The position numbers and the translations under genes are program-made. Positions 32,387 to 42,800 of a stretch of DNA of 64,000 nt are shown piece after piece. Origin of the DNA: Bursaphelenchus xylophilus (Eukaryota > Nematoda > Chromadorea > Rhabditida > Aphelenchoididae). Numbering within the stretch: the stretch's first letter is position 1; each line of letters starts with the position of its first letter. The notes beneath the pieces are model-generated. The model was not told the origin of the DNA. It worked only from the letters and a program-made list of their open reading frames with translations, and did no database searches. The stretch spans positions 10,354,001-10,418,000 of the forward strand of contig CAJFCV020000002.1 of the NCBI GenBank assembly GCA_904066235.2, in the 5' to 3' direction.

Positions 32387-32957
32387 TTAGGTTGATTCAA
32401 AATTATCCGGCGGTTTTATTGGCGCGTTTTTTGGTAGTTAAAATTTGCGTTTTGTTAATGGATTTTTTATAAAAATAATCTTCACAATTTAGTTAATAAA
32501 ATGTGTTTCAAAACCGTACTCTTATCCGCCATATTATGCTCTACCATTTCGAGAAAAGTTGGAAGTCAGCACAGTCATTTCGCGATCTCAACGAACTTTT
32601 CGGCGAAGAAAAAAAAATCGCCAGGTGTTTCGCCCAAAGGAATGCCAAAAGACGTCCACTGTAAGAAGGCTATGTGATATGTGTGGTGGGACAGAAGCGG
32701 AACCATCCACTGGGAAATCGTGCCTTTTTTTGTTCCTTCGTCGAAAAGTTCGTTGAGATCGCAAAATGATTGTGCTGACTTCCAACTTTTCTCGAAATGG
32801 TAGAGCATAATATGGCGGATAAGAGTACGGTTTTGAAACACATTTTATTAACTAAATTCTGAAGATTATTTTTATAAAAAAACCATTAACAAAACGCAAA
32901 TTTTAACTACCAAAAAACGCGCCAATAAAACCGCCGGATAATTTTGAAGCAACCTAA
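32387..32957. mobile_element. mariner-derived head-to-head foldback, 571 bp
   Basis: The ends TTAGGTTGATTCAAAATTAT and the complement of TTAGGTTGCTTCAAAATTAT are mariner-like and flanked by TA (32385-32386 and 32958-32959). Each arm, about 240 bp, encodes inwards the same transposase N-terminal segment: RHIMLYHFEKSWKSAQSF then DLNELF, the mariner helix-turn-helix region. Thus two 5' ends are joined tail-inward and the catalytic domain is gone. The element is non-autonomous. Confidence 0.85.
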
Positions 32958-33908
32958 TAAAATACGTTGGTTCGAATATTTTTTTTATATCTTGCTCTAA
33001 TTAATCATGATCTTTTCGGATTTATAAACCGCACTGATTTCTTTTTGAAAAAAAAAAATTCTACAGAATGGCGCAAGGGAGAGACACAAAAATGCACGGC
33101 AGGTTTTTTTTTGAAAAATGGCGCAAAATAAGCAAAATTTGAACAAATTACGGGAGTTTCCGAGTTTAGCCCCCCAAGAAAGGTAATACCCCAATGTTTT
33201 GCCCTTTTCAAAAATCCCATAATGAAAAAAAAGAATAATGCAAAAAATGCAAATTACAGCCCCAGTATTATATTGTTGGTGGTCACATTCAGGCCGTCGT
33301 GGTCTACACTAAATGTATTATTTTTAGTATATCAAACAAAAAAAATGCTGCAGAATTTTTTTACAGTAAGATTTGTTGGTAAAATACGATCTCCATAGCG
33401 GCGTTATTTGACATCTTCTTTACTAATTGTAACAAATAATATATACTTTCAAACATTTTTCTTTCAGCACTGTGCGTTTTTTCGAACTGTTTTGACTGCA
33501 CAGTGCGAAAAGAAAAAAAAAAATTTGCACAGTGCAAACCTCAAAAATTAGAAATTTTTTCCCACCGATAACAAAATATCGTGTGTAACAAAATAACCTA
33601 TAAAAATGCTCAAGTCACACGTCTAACGACAATTCCCACCTGCTTTTTTTCAAAAAGTTTCGCAAAATTCATCGACAAAATCCCGTTTCGAATGATTAAT
33701 TAGATTAGTCCGAAAAGGCGATGTCGCTTTTCACAATCAATTCCCTGACGCAACGATTATCCATCCCCGTTTTGGTTTTCCAACAAGGTTTTTGATCTCT
33801 CGAGTGATGCCGACGGTGTTTTTGAATGGTCAAGTGGCTTTTTATGCAGAGAAAGAAACGACAAAGTGAAAACAAAAAAAAAAATTTTTTACGGATTTTT
33901 TTTATTTT

Positions 33909-34033
33909 GTTGGGAAAATAATGAGCACTCTGTCGCATCAAAAATCGATCGCATCGTCTCCGAGAAAAAAATGAAATGTGTCCCGGCAAAATCAAATTCA
34001 TTATTTATACGCGTCATTATTTTCCCGACACTC
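33909..34033. mobile_element. Decayed CAGTCTGTCGGG-family MITE
   Basis: TTGGGAAAATAATGAGCACT and the right arm GTCATTATTTTCCCGACA are inverted, with GAAAATCGATCGCATCG-like and GTGTCCCGGCAAAATC interior blocks. Both outer CAGTCTG ends are eroded. Confidence 0.75.
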
Positions 34034-34158
34034 AAAATGAGCTAAAATCTGTTTGTTGGCTCGCGCAAAGACAGTCGACCATCTTTTTCGCCAAAGGCTC
34101 TAGACTTGCAAAATAAAAACGAACTCTTCCGACCCAGCCTCAGAATACGGTCTAGCCT

Positions 34159-34573
34159 AGACATGGCTCCCGGGCCGAAATCTCGGCCCGGGGCCCCTTT
34201 ACCGGCCGAAATTTCGGCCCGTCGGCCGGATTTCAGATCGGCCGGGCCGGCGTTTCGGCCCGGCCCGGCCCGGAATAGTTAAAATCCAGAATCTCGAAGC
34301 GAAAATTGGGTTTGATAATGAAAATAAACGCAATGTCAAGACACAGTTGGTTTTTTTAAAGGTATTTTTGTTTTTAGATAGCTATGGAACACAGTATTTA
34401 TCCATTTACATGATGATAGAAAAAAATTTGGTCATAAGGAGTTAGAGGTCATAAGGGGAGACTTTCGTATCAATGGGCCGGCCCGGGCCAGCCCGGGCCG
34501 GGCCGAAGCAAATTTATAAAAAACGGGACGGGCCGGCCGGAACCCTTCAGGCCGACGACGAGCCATGTCTAGT
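34159..34573. mobile_element. GC-rich foldback, CTAGACATGGCTC termini
   Basis: The left end CTAGACATGGCTCCCGGG mirrors the right end AGCCATGTCTAG. Subterminal GGCCCGGGCCGAAAT-type sequence occurs on both arms (34180-34275 and 34475-34560), around an A+T-rich centre. Flanks read GTCTAGC and TCTAGCC, so a short target duplication is possible. Confidence 0.75.
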
Positions 34574-35539
34574 CTAGCCTGACGGCGTCCGAAATAACAA
34601 GGCAAGTACCCCAAGTGCGACGCTCAGATTTTGATGAAACTTGGCATAAATATAGAAAAAAGTTTGCTCGTAAGACTTTTGGAAGCCAGTTGCTTCTTAC
34701 GCTGCCCGACAGCAGAGATTGCCATGGCCTAAATTTCGGCTTTTAGACTATATGAATGTTTCCTATTGAGCCCTCGCACGTCAAAAAAATTCTTTTAGAA
34801 AATTGAAAAAACAAGCAATCTCGGACCATCGATTTTTTGCGAAGTGCCACCGAATTATCGAGTCCGAAAAATTATTTTTCTCTTCGAAAAATTATTTTTC
34901 TCTTCGAAAAAATATTTTTCTCGAAAAATTTTTTTCTCTGGGAAAGTTTTCTTTTGTGACTCGATAATTCAGCGACATTTCGTCAAAAATCAATGATCGT
35001 TTTTCCTTATTTTTTCACTTTTCTTGATGTGCCTCGTGGCGTTATTAGAAAGCAATGACACGATCCTGAAAATAATCACTAACATTAAGAACAGTTACGC
35101 GGACTTAACACCTAGCTCCGACTTTGAGCTCGAGAGCCGGAGCCGGACTCAAAATTTCCGGCTCGGGCTCTGGCTCCCTGTTTGGAGCCGCTCAGAGCCG
35201 TAGCTCCGGAGCCGTCGCAATCTCTGCCCGAGGCCTTCAACATCCTCTAGATCACCTATATCGAACAATCTGCGAAAAAAGCGACCTTCCTTGTTCGTTA
35301 AAAATTCGAAAAATAATCGTTGGATAACAGTCAACTCATTGCTCAAAAAACAAGCAACTCGTTTTTTGAAAAAACCTCTGGGAAAATCTGATTCACACAA
35401 TGAACCGGAATACAAAAAAAACGAACCGGATACTTGTCAATTCCGTTTTATTAGTTGGTCAAAGCAGCAAAGATGATTCGCAATTTTTTATACCTCTTTT
35501 TCAATATTACTTATATATATTCTTTACCGTTAAAAATTT

Positions 35540-37134
35540 TTACCAAAGAAGAAGCAAGCCGATAAAAAGTAATGCGGATTGAAAACCAATCAAAATTGAT
35601 GAGCTTAGAAGGATCTCCGGGATATTGCACACATATTTTGAGGTGGTGCTGTTGTTCTGTTGTCTACATTCGTTTTCAAAATTGATATACCGTCGGGTTG
35701 TGTAGATTTTGCCATCCGTTACGTTGTGCCGAGTGCATTGGTGGTCAATCTGAAGAAAGAAACTTTCTGGGACAGTTATTAAAGTGTCGGTGTAGCTACT
35801 TTTGAATTGCGTTTTTTACGGCTTGGGAAGTCAAAAAAAAAAAAAAAATTCTGCCAAAAACGAAGCTGAAAACTTGTAAATACATAGTAAAGTATAATTG
35901 ATGGTACACTTGTAGAATATCGCCATAATTTTTTCTGCTGTTATTGCTTAAGTAGCGGATCTGATCCATTGAAAAAATGGTGCCATTTTGCATCCGGCAA
36001 GTATCAAAAATGTAACAAAATACCTCCCTTTCCAAGTAAAAAACCCCAATTTGAAAAGCGCCCTTCAAAACGGAGGTTTTTTAGTTAGAGACGGAGGTAT
36101 TTTGCCACATTTTTGACACTTCCCGGAAGAAAAATGCTACGTTTCTTCCCACTGGATTAAGTCTCTCCAAACGAAATGTCTCCCATTTTAGGCTTGGAGA
36201 GGGAGGTGTTTTGCGGTTTTTTGATACTTCCCGAGTGCAAAATGGTAAGTTTTTTTGCCACTAGATCAGGTCTGTCACGTATACAGGGTTATTCGAAAAA
36301 AAAGGATATTTTCTTTCTTCGAGTTCTTTTAGTTTTGAACGTATATTGTAAAAAGGGTACCCATGGCATCAAACAGAGACGTTCTGGGCGGCCCACGTCA
36401 AACGGAGACAAGCTAAAACAGTCCAGTAAATGGATTGTCCAAAGAAGGACGCGAAAAAACGTTTTCCAAAGAAAGACGCGAAAAAACGTTTTGTCGGGGA
36501 AGAAATGGGGAATTTCTGAGGCGAGAGAGTACGCTTTTGCGTGTCTTTTTTCTCTCTTTCTCTGCGAAATCAAGACGAAGTGTAAAAAACCGATAGCGAA
36601 GGGTCTATTACGGTCATTGGACCCCTCAGCTTGACGTGCGGCCTGAGTGAAACACAGATGCCTAACAGCCAAAAGTTTTCTCCAAAATTTATCTGTGACG
36701 AAACGCCACATCGATTAAACTATACTCAGGAAATATATAGCTTCATTTATGCCTTACGTGACCAATAACATCAATTGGCTTACCGTAGCCACATAGGAGG
36801 CCCCAGTCTTCGTTGAATATGGCATTTTCTTGAGGTAAAATGGAAAGTCAGCCGTATCTCCGCTATAATTTTGCGTCAAATTCCTAAACGTAGTATTCCT
36901 TTATTGTTGCAAGATTATAAACTCTTACTGAAGCTGAATGTTGGTCTCATCCGGATCTTTGCAATTGAAAAGGATTCGCGCCGTCGCTGCGTCAGACGCT
37001 CGATTTGGCGACAAACAACGGGCTTTCAAGTTGATTTCTACAGGCGTTTTGTCATATCTTATCTCACATTCGCCATGAATTTGAGTGACAAGGAGAGAAA
37101 AGAGCAGTAATAGCTGTATCAGCACGATTTTCAT
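35540..37134 (-). CDS. FamY-1: small secreted, tail-anchored protein
   Basis: Exons 36929-37134, 36784-36883 and 35540-35749 give 171 residues, with intron phases 2 and 0. The start is the first ATG (37134). Residues 1-21 (KIVLIQLLLLFSLLVTQIHG) are a clear signal peptide. The mature part has Cys23, RCLSPNR, FNCKD, an N-Y-S sequon in exon 2, and HQC, NEC and YVC cysteines in exon 3 with N-V-T and N-S-T sequons. The C-terminus is about 20 hydrophobic residues ending in W, with no cytoplasmic tail. That fits a GPI-type signal or tail anchor. The 1.03 kb intron 2 contains foldback remnants. It is a tandem duplicate of the 37559-39073 gene. Family unknown to me. Confidence 0.75.
35760..36770. repeat. 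Foldback remnants in FamY-1 intron 2
   Basis: 35940-36280 has diverged arms of the CAGTGAGGGACCGGATCC family (CCATTTTGCATCCGGCAAG, CCTCCCTTTCCAAGT, then inverted and repeated). 36280-36330 has a single CAGGGTTATTCGAAAAAAA end that recalls TA-flanked elements elsewhere. The open frame at 36176-36634 runs through these and is not considered coding. Confidence 0.6.
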
Positions 37135-37310
37135 ATCAAAAAATAGTAAAAAAGAGAAATTTTGAGAGGAAACTCCAATTTTCAAAGTGGTTTTATATGT
37201 ATTTGTCTCGCTTTTACGGATGATTCAGAAGTTCTTTCCGGCATGACTCGATGTCAGACTTTCGATTTAAGAATTTAATTTTCAAAACATTGATACCACA
37301 CGGCAGAAAT

Positions 37311-37483
37311 CACGTCAATCCAGCGCGTTTCCTGAACCGTTTCGAAACTTCGTATTGTTTTCATTTTTCTCGAAAAGGAAGAAGAAAAATAAGAAAATGC
37401 TTTTTATCGGACAGTGACATTTCGTTTTGAACGAATCACCAAAAAGGGGCGGGAAGTTTTTTCTTCTATTTTGGATTGACGTG
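37311..37483. mobile_element. CACGTCAATCCA-family MITE, 173 bp, 5-bp target duplication
   Basis: Starts CACGTCAATCCAGCGCG and ends TTGGATTGACGTG. It is flanked by GAAAT on both sides (37306-37310 and 37484-37488). The interior has GTTTCGAAACTTCGTATTG and a GTGACATTTCGTTTTGAACG block. Another intact copy lies at 58932-59155. Confidence 0.88.
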
Positions 37484-37526
37484 GAAATGGTCCAGTGGCA
37501 AAAAAACGTACCAAAATACCTTGCAT

Positions 37527-37532
37527 TTTATT
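37527..37532 (-). terminator. Polyadenylation signal AATAAA (minus strand)
   Basis: AATAAA on the minus strand, 27 nt past the FamY-2 stop. Confidence 0.5.
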
Positions 37533-37558
37533 TGTTTTTCTTTTCCGTTGAAATTTTT

Positions 37559-39073
37559 TTACCAAATAAGTAGCAAGCCGATAAAAAGTAATGTGGATTG
37601 AAAACCAATCAAAATTGATGAGCTTAGAAGGATCTCCGGGATATTGCACACATATTTTGAGGTGGTGTTGTCAATGCTCTGTTGTTTGCATTCGTTGGCA
37701 AAATTGATGTACCGTTGGGTCGTATGGAGTTTGCCAGAAGTTACGTTGTGCCGAGTGCATTGGTGGTCAATCTGAAGAAAGAAATTCTGGGACAGTTATT
37801 AAAGCGTAAGTACACGTCAATCCAGCCATGTTTCCTCAACCGTTTCGAAACTTCGCATTGTTTTCATTGATTGTGGTCCTTTAAAAGAGAGACAAAATGT
37901 CACGAAGTTATGGGCGCTTTTTTCGCCCGCAAATAATTGCTTTTTCTCGAAAAGGAAGAAGAAAGATAAGAAAATGGGTTTTATCGGATAGTGACATTTC
38001 GTTTTGAACGAATCACCAAAAAGGGGCGGGAAATTTTTTCTTCTGCAGGGTCTTACAAAAAACGTGAAGGACGTGCAGCGCAGCTAATTTTGAATTGCGC
38101 TTTTTACGGCTTGGGAATGTCAAAATGTCAAAAAAAACCTTTTTGTTTCCAAAAATAAAGCCGAAAAGACTGTAAAAATAATAGCACAGTAATTCATGGT
38201 GCACCTGTAGAATGTCGTCAAAGATTTTTAATGCTACAATATACGTCAATCCAGCAAGTTCTGTTCGAAATGTTTCTGACGACGATAAAACATCGCCCTT
38301 AAGACGAGCCAAAAGACACAATGCCAGAATAATGCCAAAATGGCGGGAAAGTAGAAATTCAAAATTATTTTAAAAAATTTTAGGGGGCCAGCCAGCGCTT
38401 TGAAAAATTTAAAAAGGGCTGGGCCGTCTTTGGCGGGGCTGGACCGGGGATCCGGAAATGCCAAAAGCCCTTTGTGTGACCAAAAAATTTTAGATATCAA
38501 AATTCTTTCGAAAGAATTTGGGTTGGTCTTAAAATCAAAAGAAATTTAGAGCGTTGTTTTCTGACCAGGAAAGATTGTTTTTTTCTATCTAGTCAAGATA
38601 AAGCAGCCCAAGGTTTTTTACAAAATTCTATTTGTGACGAAACGCCACATTGATTAAGGTATTGTCAGGAAATAGCTTCATCTATGCTGGATTTACGTGA
38701 CAAAGAGCAACAATAACCTTACCGTAGCCACATAGAAGACCTCATTCTTCGTTGTCTTATGCATTTTGTCGATGAAAAAACGAAAGTCAGCCGTATCTCC
38801 ACTATAATTTCGCGTCAAATGCCTAAACGTAATGTTATTTTATTGTCACAAGATTGTAAACTCTTACTGAATCTCACTGTAGGTCTCATCAGTAACTTTG
38901 CAGTTGAAAAAGAGTCGTGCCGTCGCTGCCTCGGACGGTCGATTTGGCGACAAACAACGGGCTTTCAAGTTGATTTCTATAGGCATTTCGTCACGTTTTA
39001 TCTCACATTGGCCATGAATTTGAGTGACAAGGACAGAAAAGAACGATAATAGTTGTACCAGCACAATTTTCAT
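37559..39073 (-). CDS. FamY-2: small secreted, tail-anchored protein
   Basis: Exons 38868-39073, 38723-38822 and 37559-37771 give 172 residues. The exon lengths (206, 100, 213) match FamY-1 (206, 100, 210) and the intron phases are identical. The signal peptide (KIVLVQLLSFFSVLVTQIHG) is followed by the same cysteine pattern, EINLKARCLSPNR and FNCK. The last exon is nearly unchanged from FamY-1 over SKYVCNIPEILLSSSILIGF, whereas exon 2 is diverged (FRFFIDKMHK against FPFYLKKMPY). A conserved C-terminal anchor with a variable ectodomain is typical of fast-evolving surface proteins; that reading is inference. It is co-oriented with FamY-1, about 425 bp upstream of it. Confidence 0.77.
37813..38045. 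mobile_element. CACGTCAATCCA-family MITE, right end lost, in FamY-2 intron 2
   Basis: Starts CACGTCAATCCAGCCATG and shares the GTTTCGAAACTTCGCATTG, CGCAAATAATTGCTTTTTC and GTGACATTTCGTTTTGAACG blocks. It is truncated at TTCTTCTGCAGGGTCTTAC, where a CAGGGTCTTACAAAAAACGT end begins. That end belongs to the family seen whole at 41197-41771. A stray ACGTCAATCCAGC half-end lies at about 38243. Confidence 0.75.
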
Positions 39074-39861
39074 ATCAAAAAATAGTAAAACAGCGGAGAT
39101 TTTGAGAGGAAATTTCAATTTTCGAAGTGGTTTTGTATGTATTCTTCTCGCTTACGGATGATTCAGAAGCTATTTCCGGGGTGACTCGATGTCAAGACTA
39201 TCGATTTAAGAATTTAATTTTCACAACATTGATACTACAGTGACAAAAAATTGTACCATTTTGCGTCCGGGAAGTATCAAAAATGCAGCAAAAATACCTC
39301 GCTTTCCGAGTGAAAAAACTCAGATTTCATTACTTTCCCAACTGTCGGCCCTAGGCTCTACCTCGCCTATCATTTGACAAACGACTACACAAACGATGAG
39401 AAACGACTAACTATACTCATGAAACAACTTCACTAATGAACTCACAATAATTGACTCCACAAACACAAGAGTTGCCCATAGACAAATCAATAATAGACAA
39501 TAGAAAATACGACGATTTATTGTACACAACACAACATAACCGAAAAGACAGAAACAAAATAATAATTGATTGGGCGATTTCTCTTCCTTTTGTACCAATT
39601 TGTCGGTCATTCCGTGGGAATATGCAAATTCGCACGCGAAGTCGTGACTTTAGTTCGCAAACTTGAACTCCAACTCCAACTTTTGCAGAGGCCTGGAAAG
39701 CACCACAAAACTTGCTTCATGACCTCTCTGCCTCAACGGAGAGGCATCTACTGCTTCTGCTCGCTACTGTGCTCATCTTCGGCCAAAACTAAGGCCTTAC
39801 AGCTATTAAAAATCCGTCAAGCCATATAAAGTTTATGACAGTAAAACATTTACGAACACAT
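39074..39861. other. Spacer between FamY-2 and the G-alpha gene
   Basis: 39239-39330 is a one-armed remnant of the CAGTGAGGGACCGGATCC family (CCATTTTGCGTCCGGGAAG). The remainder has no recognised exon. Confidence 0.5.
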
Positions 39862-42800
39862 CTATAAGAACCCGACTTTTTCCATAGACAACTTGAAGAC
39901 AACGTCGATGCAGGAGTCGAAAACTCGGTCGATATTTCGCGTATCCGTGGCATTCGTGTAGTGAGTGTAGACTGGTCGTTTTTCCTGGATTTCCGCCGGC
40001 ACTACGGTCATAAACCGGTCGGTAACAAAGTTTGCCGAACTTTCGTAGGTATTCGGCCCTAAAGTTAGGATTTAAAAAAAATTTTTTTTTGTAAAATACG
40101 ATCTTGGGATGTTCGAAAGTCTCACCGGAATAACTTTTGAAGCACACAGTTAGCGGAAAGACGCTCAATCTCTCACGGAAGATGTCCACTTTGTTCAAGA
40201 ATAAAATAATCGCTGTTTTCTTGCCAAAACACGGGTTGTTGACTATCCGTTTGAACAAGTACATGCTGTATTTTAGCCGGTTCTAAAGTGGAAAAATTTT
40301 TCTTTGGGTTTTGAGATGGTTTTGCACTATGCAATTTTTTTTGGTTTTTCGCACTGTGCGGTGACAAAAATTTTCGCACAGTGCAATCGGAATAAAAAAC
40401 TTTGAATTTATTGCACTTTTCAAAAAAAAAAAAAAAAAAAAAAAATTTTTTTTGCACTGTGCAATTGCATATTTTCTTCGTTTTTGGCACAATTTTTTAG
40501 TGCACAGTGCAATCGGAAAAAACATTTTTGCAATTCCATTTTTTCCCTTTTTTGGCAGTGTGCAATCCAAAAAACTTTTTTTCTGCATGTCGCAGCAAAA
40601 ATAAAAAAATATTGCACAGTGCATTTTCTCGTCATTTGGTAAAAAATTCTGCACCGTGCAGTAAACTTTTTTAGTTTATTGCACTGTGCGATAAAAAAAA
40701 TTTCAGTTTTTTTTGCACTGTGCGCTAAAAAATTTTTGCACAGTGCAGTCGAAACTGATTTTTTTTGCAAAAAAATTTGAAGTAGAAAATTTTTTGGACT
40801 GTAAGATTTTTTCAATCGAAAAAATGAAATTTTTAAACTTTTTGCACTGTGCATTCAAACCAAAAATTTTTTTGCACAGTGCAAAAAATCAGCATCAAAA
40901 AAGTTCCGTCTTACCACAGTTCTCTCTCCATCATTGAGCATTTGATTGTATCCTGAGAGCTCCGCAATGAACAGTAGTCCATTTACATTGTCAAAACAAT
41001 GGATCCATTTCCGCTGTTCGGACCTTTGCCCACCCACATCGACCATTTTCAGCGTCACTTTTTTGTAGTTAAATTCGATTTCGTTGATTCCAGTGGTGGC
41101 TATTCGTGCCCTCAGGGCATCCTGATGACTTGGGTGGAAACCGGGCGACCCAATTTCTTTGATTTTGTCGAGAAAACTGGAAAAAATTGATTTTTACAGG
41201 GTCTTACAAAAAACGTGAAAGAAATTGGAAGGCTATAACTTCCGGCAGAGGCGGCGCGGAGACTTCGTATTTGAAATATGTCTTTTTAAAAGACATAAGT
41301 TTTTGTCCACGAAATAACAAGCTTTTAAAGTCCAAACTGAGGTCGCTACGACCTTCTGAAGTAGAGCCATCTCTACCCCGAAAACCAGGTTTTTTCGGTT
41401 GAAAATGATCGAGAAATTTCGGACTTTTTCGGTTGAAAACCACCAGGAAATGTCGGATTTTTTGAGGGTTTGTTGATGCAGTCTTTAAGAAAACGTCGAA
41501 AAAATTGCAAGTGTTGGCACTTTCCTCCTCTTTTTCAACATCACCCATATCGAAACCCCCCATTTTCAACCGAAAAAACCTGGTTTTCGGGGTGGAGATG
41601 CCTCTACTTCAGAGGGTCGTAGCGACCTCAGTTTGGACTTTAAGAGCTTGTTATTTCGTGGACAAAAACTTATGTCTTTTAAAAATACATATTTCAAATA
41701 CGAAGTTTCCGCGCCGCCTCTGCCGGAAGTTATAGCCTTCCACTTTCCTTCACGTTTTTTGTAAGACCCTGCAGTTTCAAAATCATCATTTTTGAAAAAA
41801 AGTATCAAAATGTCTCCAAAAATTCAAAATTTTTCCAAAAAATCTTACTATACAGCACTATCCAGAAGCACAATCTCATGCTGTCGTAGCAACACGGCCT
41901 TGATGAAGCGGCTTTCGTAGATCCGCTGCATTTTCTCCGCCAACTCCCCGTCCATTTCCAGCTCGTACGGTAAAGTGTTATCAAAATAATTGCGGAAATG
42001 CATGACGTCATGCATAACCTCCTCGTCCACCTCAATCCTCAATGTTTTTGCTCCCTCCAACAGCTGATACAAGGCTTGCGTTGTGTTCGCATAAATTAAA
42101 TAGCGAAAGTTGAGCATGTCGGCTTCGGAGAAGCCGTTCATGTGGAGGATCCTGGAAAAATAAAAGGTTGTGGGTAATGGAATTTAATTTTGATTAGAAC
42201 TTCAGTACTAGTCCATTTGCAAAGTCGCTGAAATGGCTTTTGAGAAATGCACTGTGCAAAAAGGAGAGCTTGCTTTGCACTGTGCAATTTGTTGTTTTTT
42301 GATCGAAAGTTGGCAAAAATGTGACACTTTTTTTGCGAATTTTGATATGAAAAATTTTGTCCCATTTTCTACCTTCGAGTATAATTTTTCACAAAAAAGT
42401 TCATTTTTTAATGCGGAACTGGCCTAAAAAGTGCTTTTCTCTGCCAGTTCTCCGCGTTTTGCGTACTCACTCGACGGCAAAGATCAATATCTCGTCCGCC
42501 CTGCAAAGCATGAGCTAAAGCTTTCAGGAATTTATATGTGGCCAATGCACAACGTGAGTGAAAAATATAAAAAAGGTTTTTTGACCGTTGCACTTACAGG
42601 GGAAGTACTCCAAGTGCGACGCTCAGGTTTTCTTTAAATCGTCGGGTATGGACTAAATATCAATTCCTGAAAGCTTTAGCTCGCGCTTTGCGGGCGCCGC
42701 CGAGATAAAGAACGATTTTTTCCGCCGAGAGAGCACGTGAAACGTGGAGAGCGGTCAGTGAGGAAAACGCTTTTTGGCCATAACTTTGGCAGTTTTGTGC

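Larger units (their letters stand above)
32960..35539. other. Intergenic region with assorted elements
   Basis: 32960-33470: A+T-rich with a fragment of the CCCCCC foldback near 33165. 33470-33535: three GCACAGTGC cores. 33536-33905: nothing recognised. 33909-34033 and 34159-34573: elements listed separately. 34603-34680: half of the AAGTGCGACGCTCAG family. 34860-35000: an A+T-rich TCTTCGAAAAATTATTTTTC repeat with CTCGATAATTC on both sides. 35110-35235: a GGAGCCGGAGC-like low-complexity GC patch. No gene is supported. Confidence 0.5.

Noticed and set aside
35110..35235. GC-rich patch as a CpG-island-like promoter
   Set aside because: It is a low-complexity GGAGCCGGAGC run on both strands with no gene starting nearby.
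36176..36634. 152-codon plus-strand frame
   Set aside because: It lies within intron 2 of FamY-1 on the opposite strand and runs through foldback remnants; no motif.
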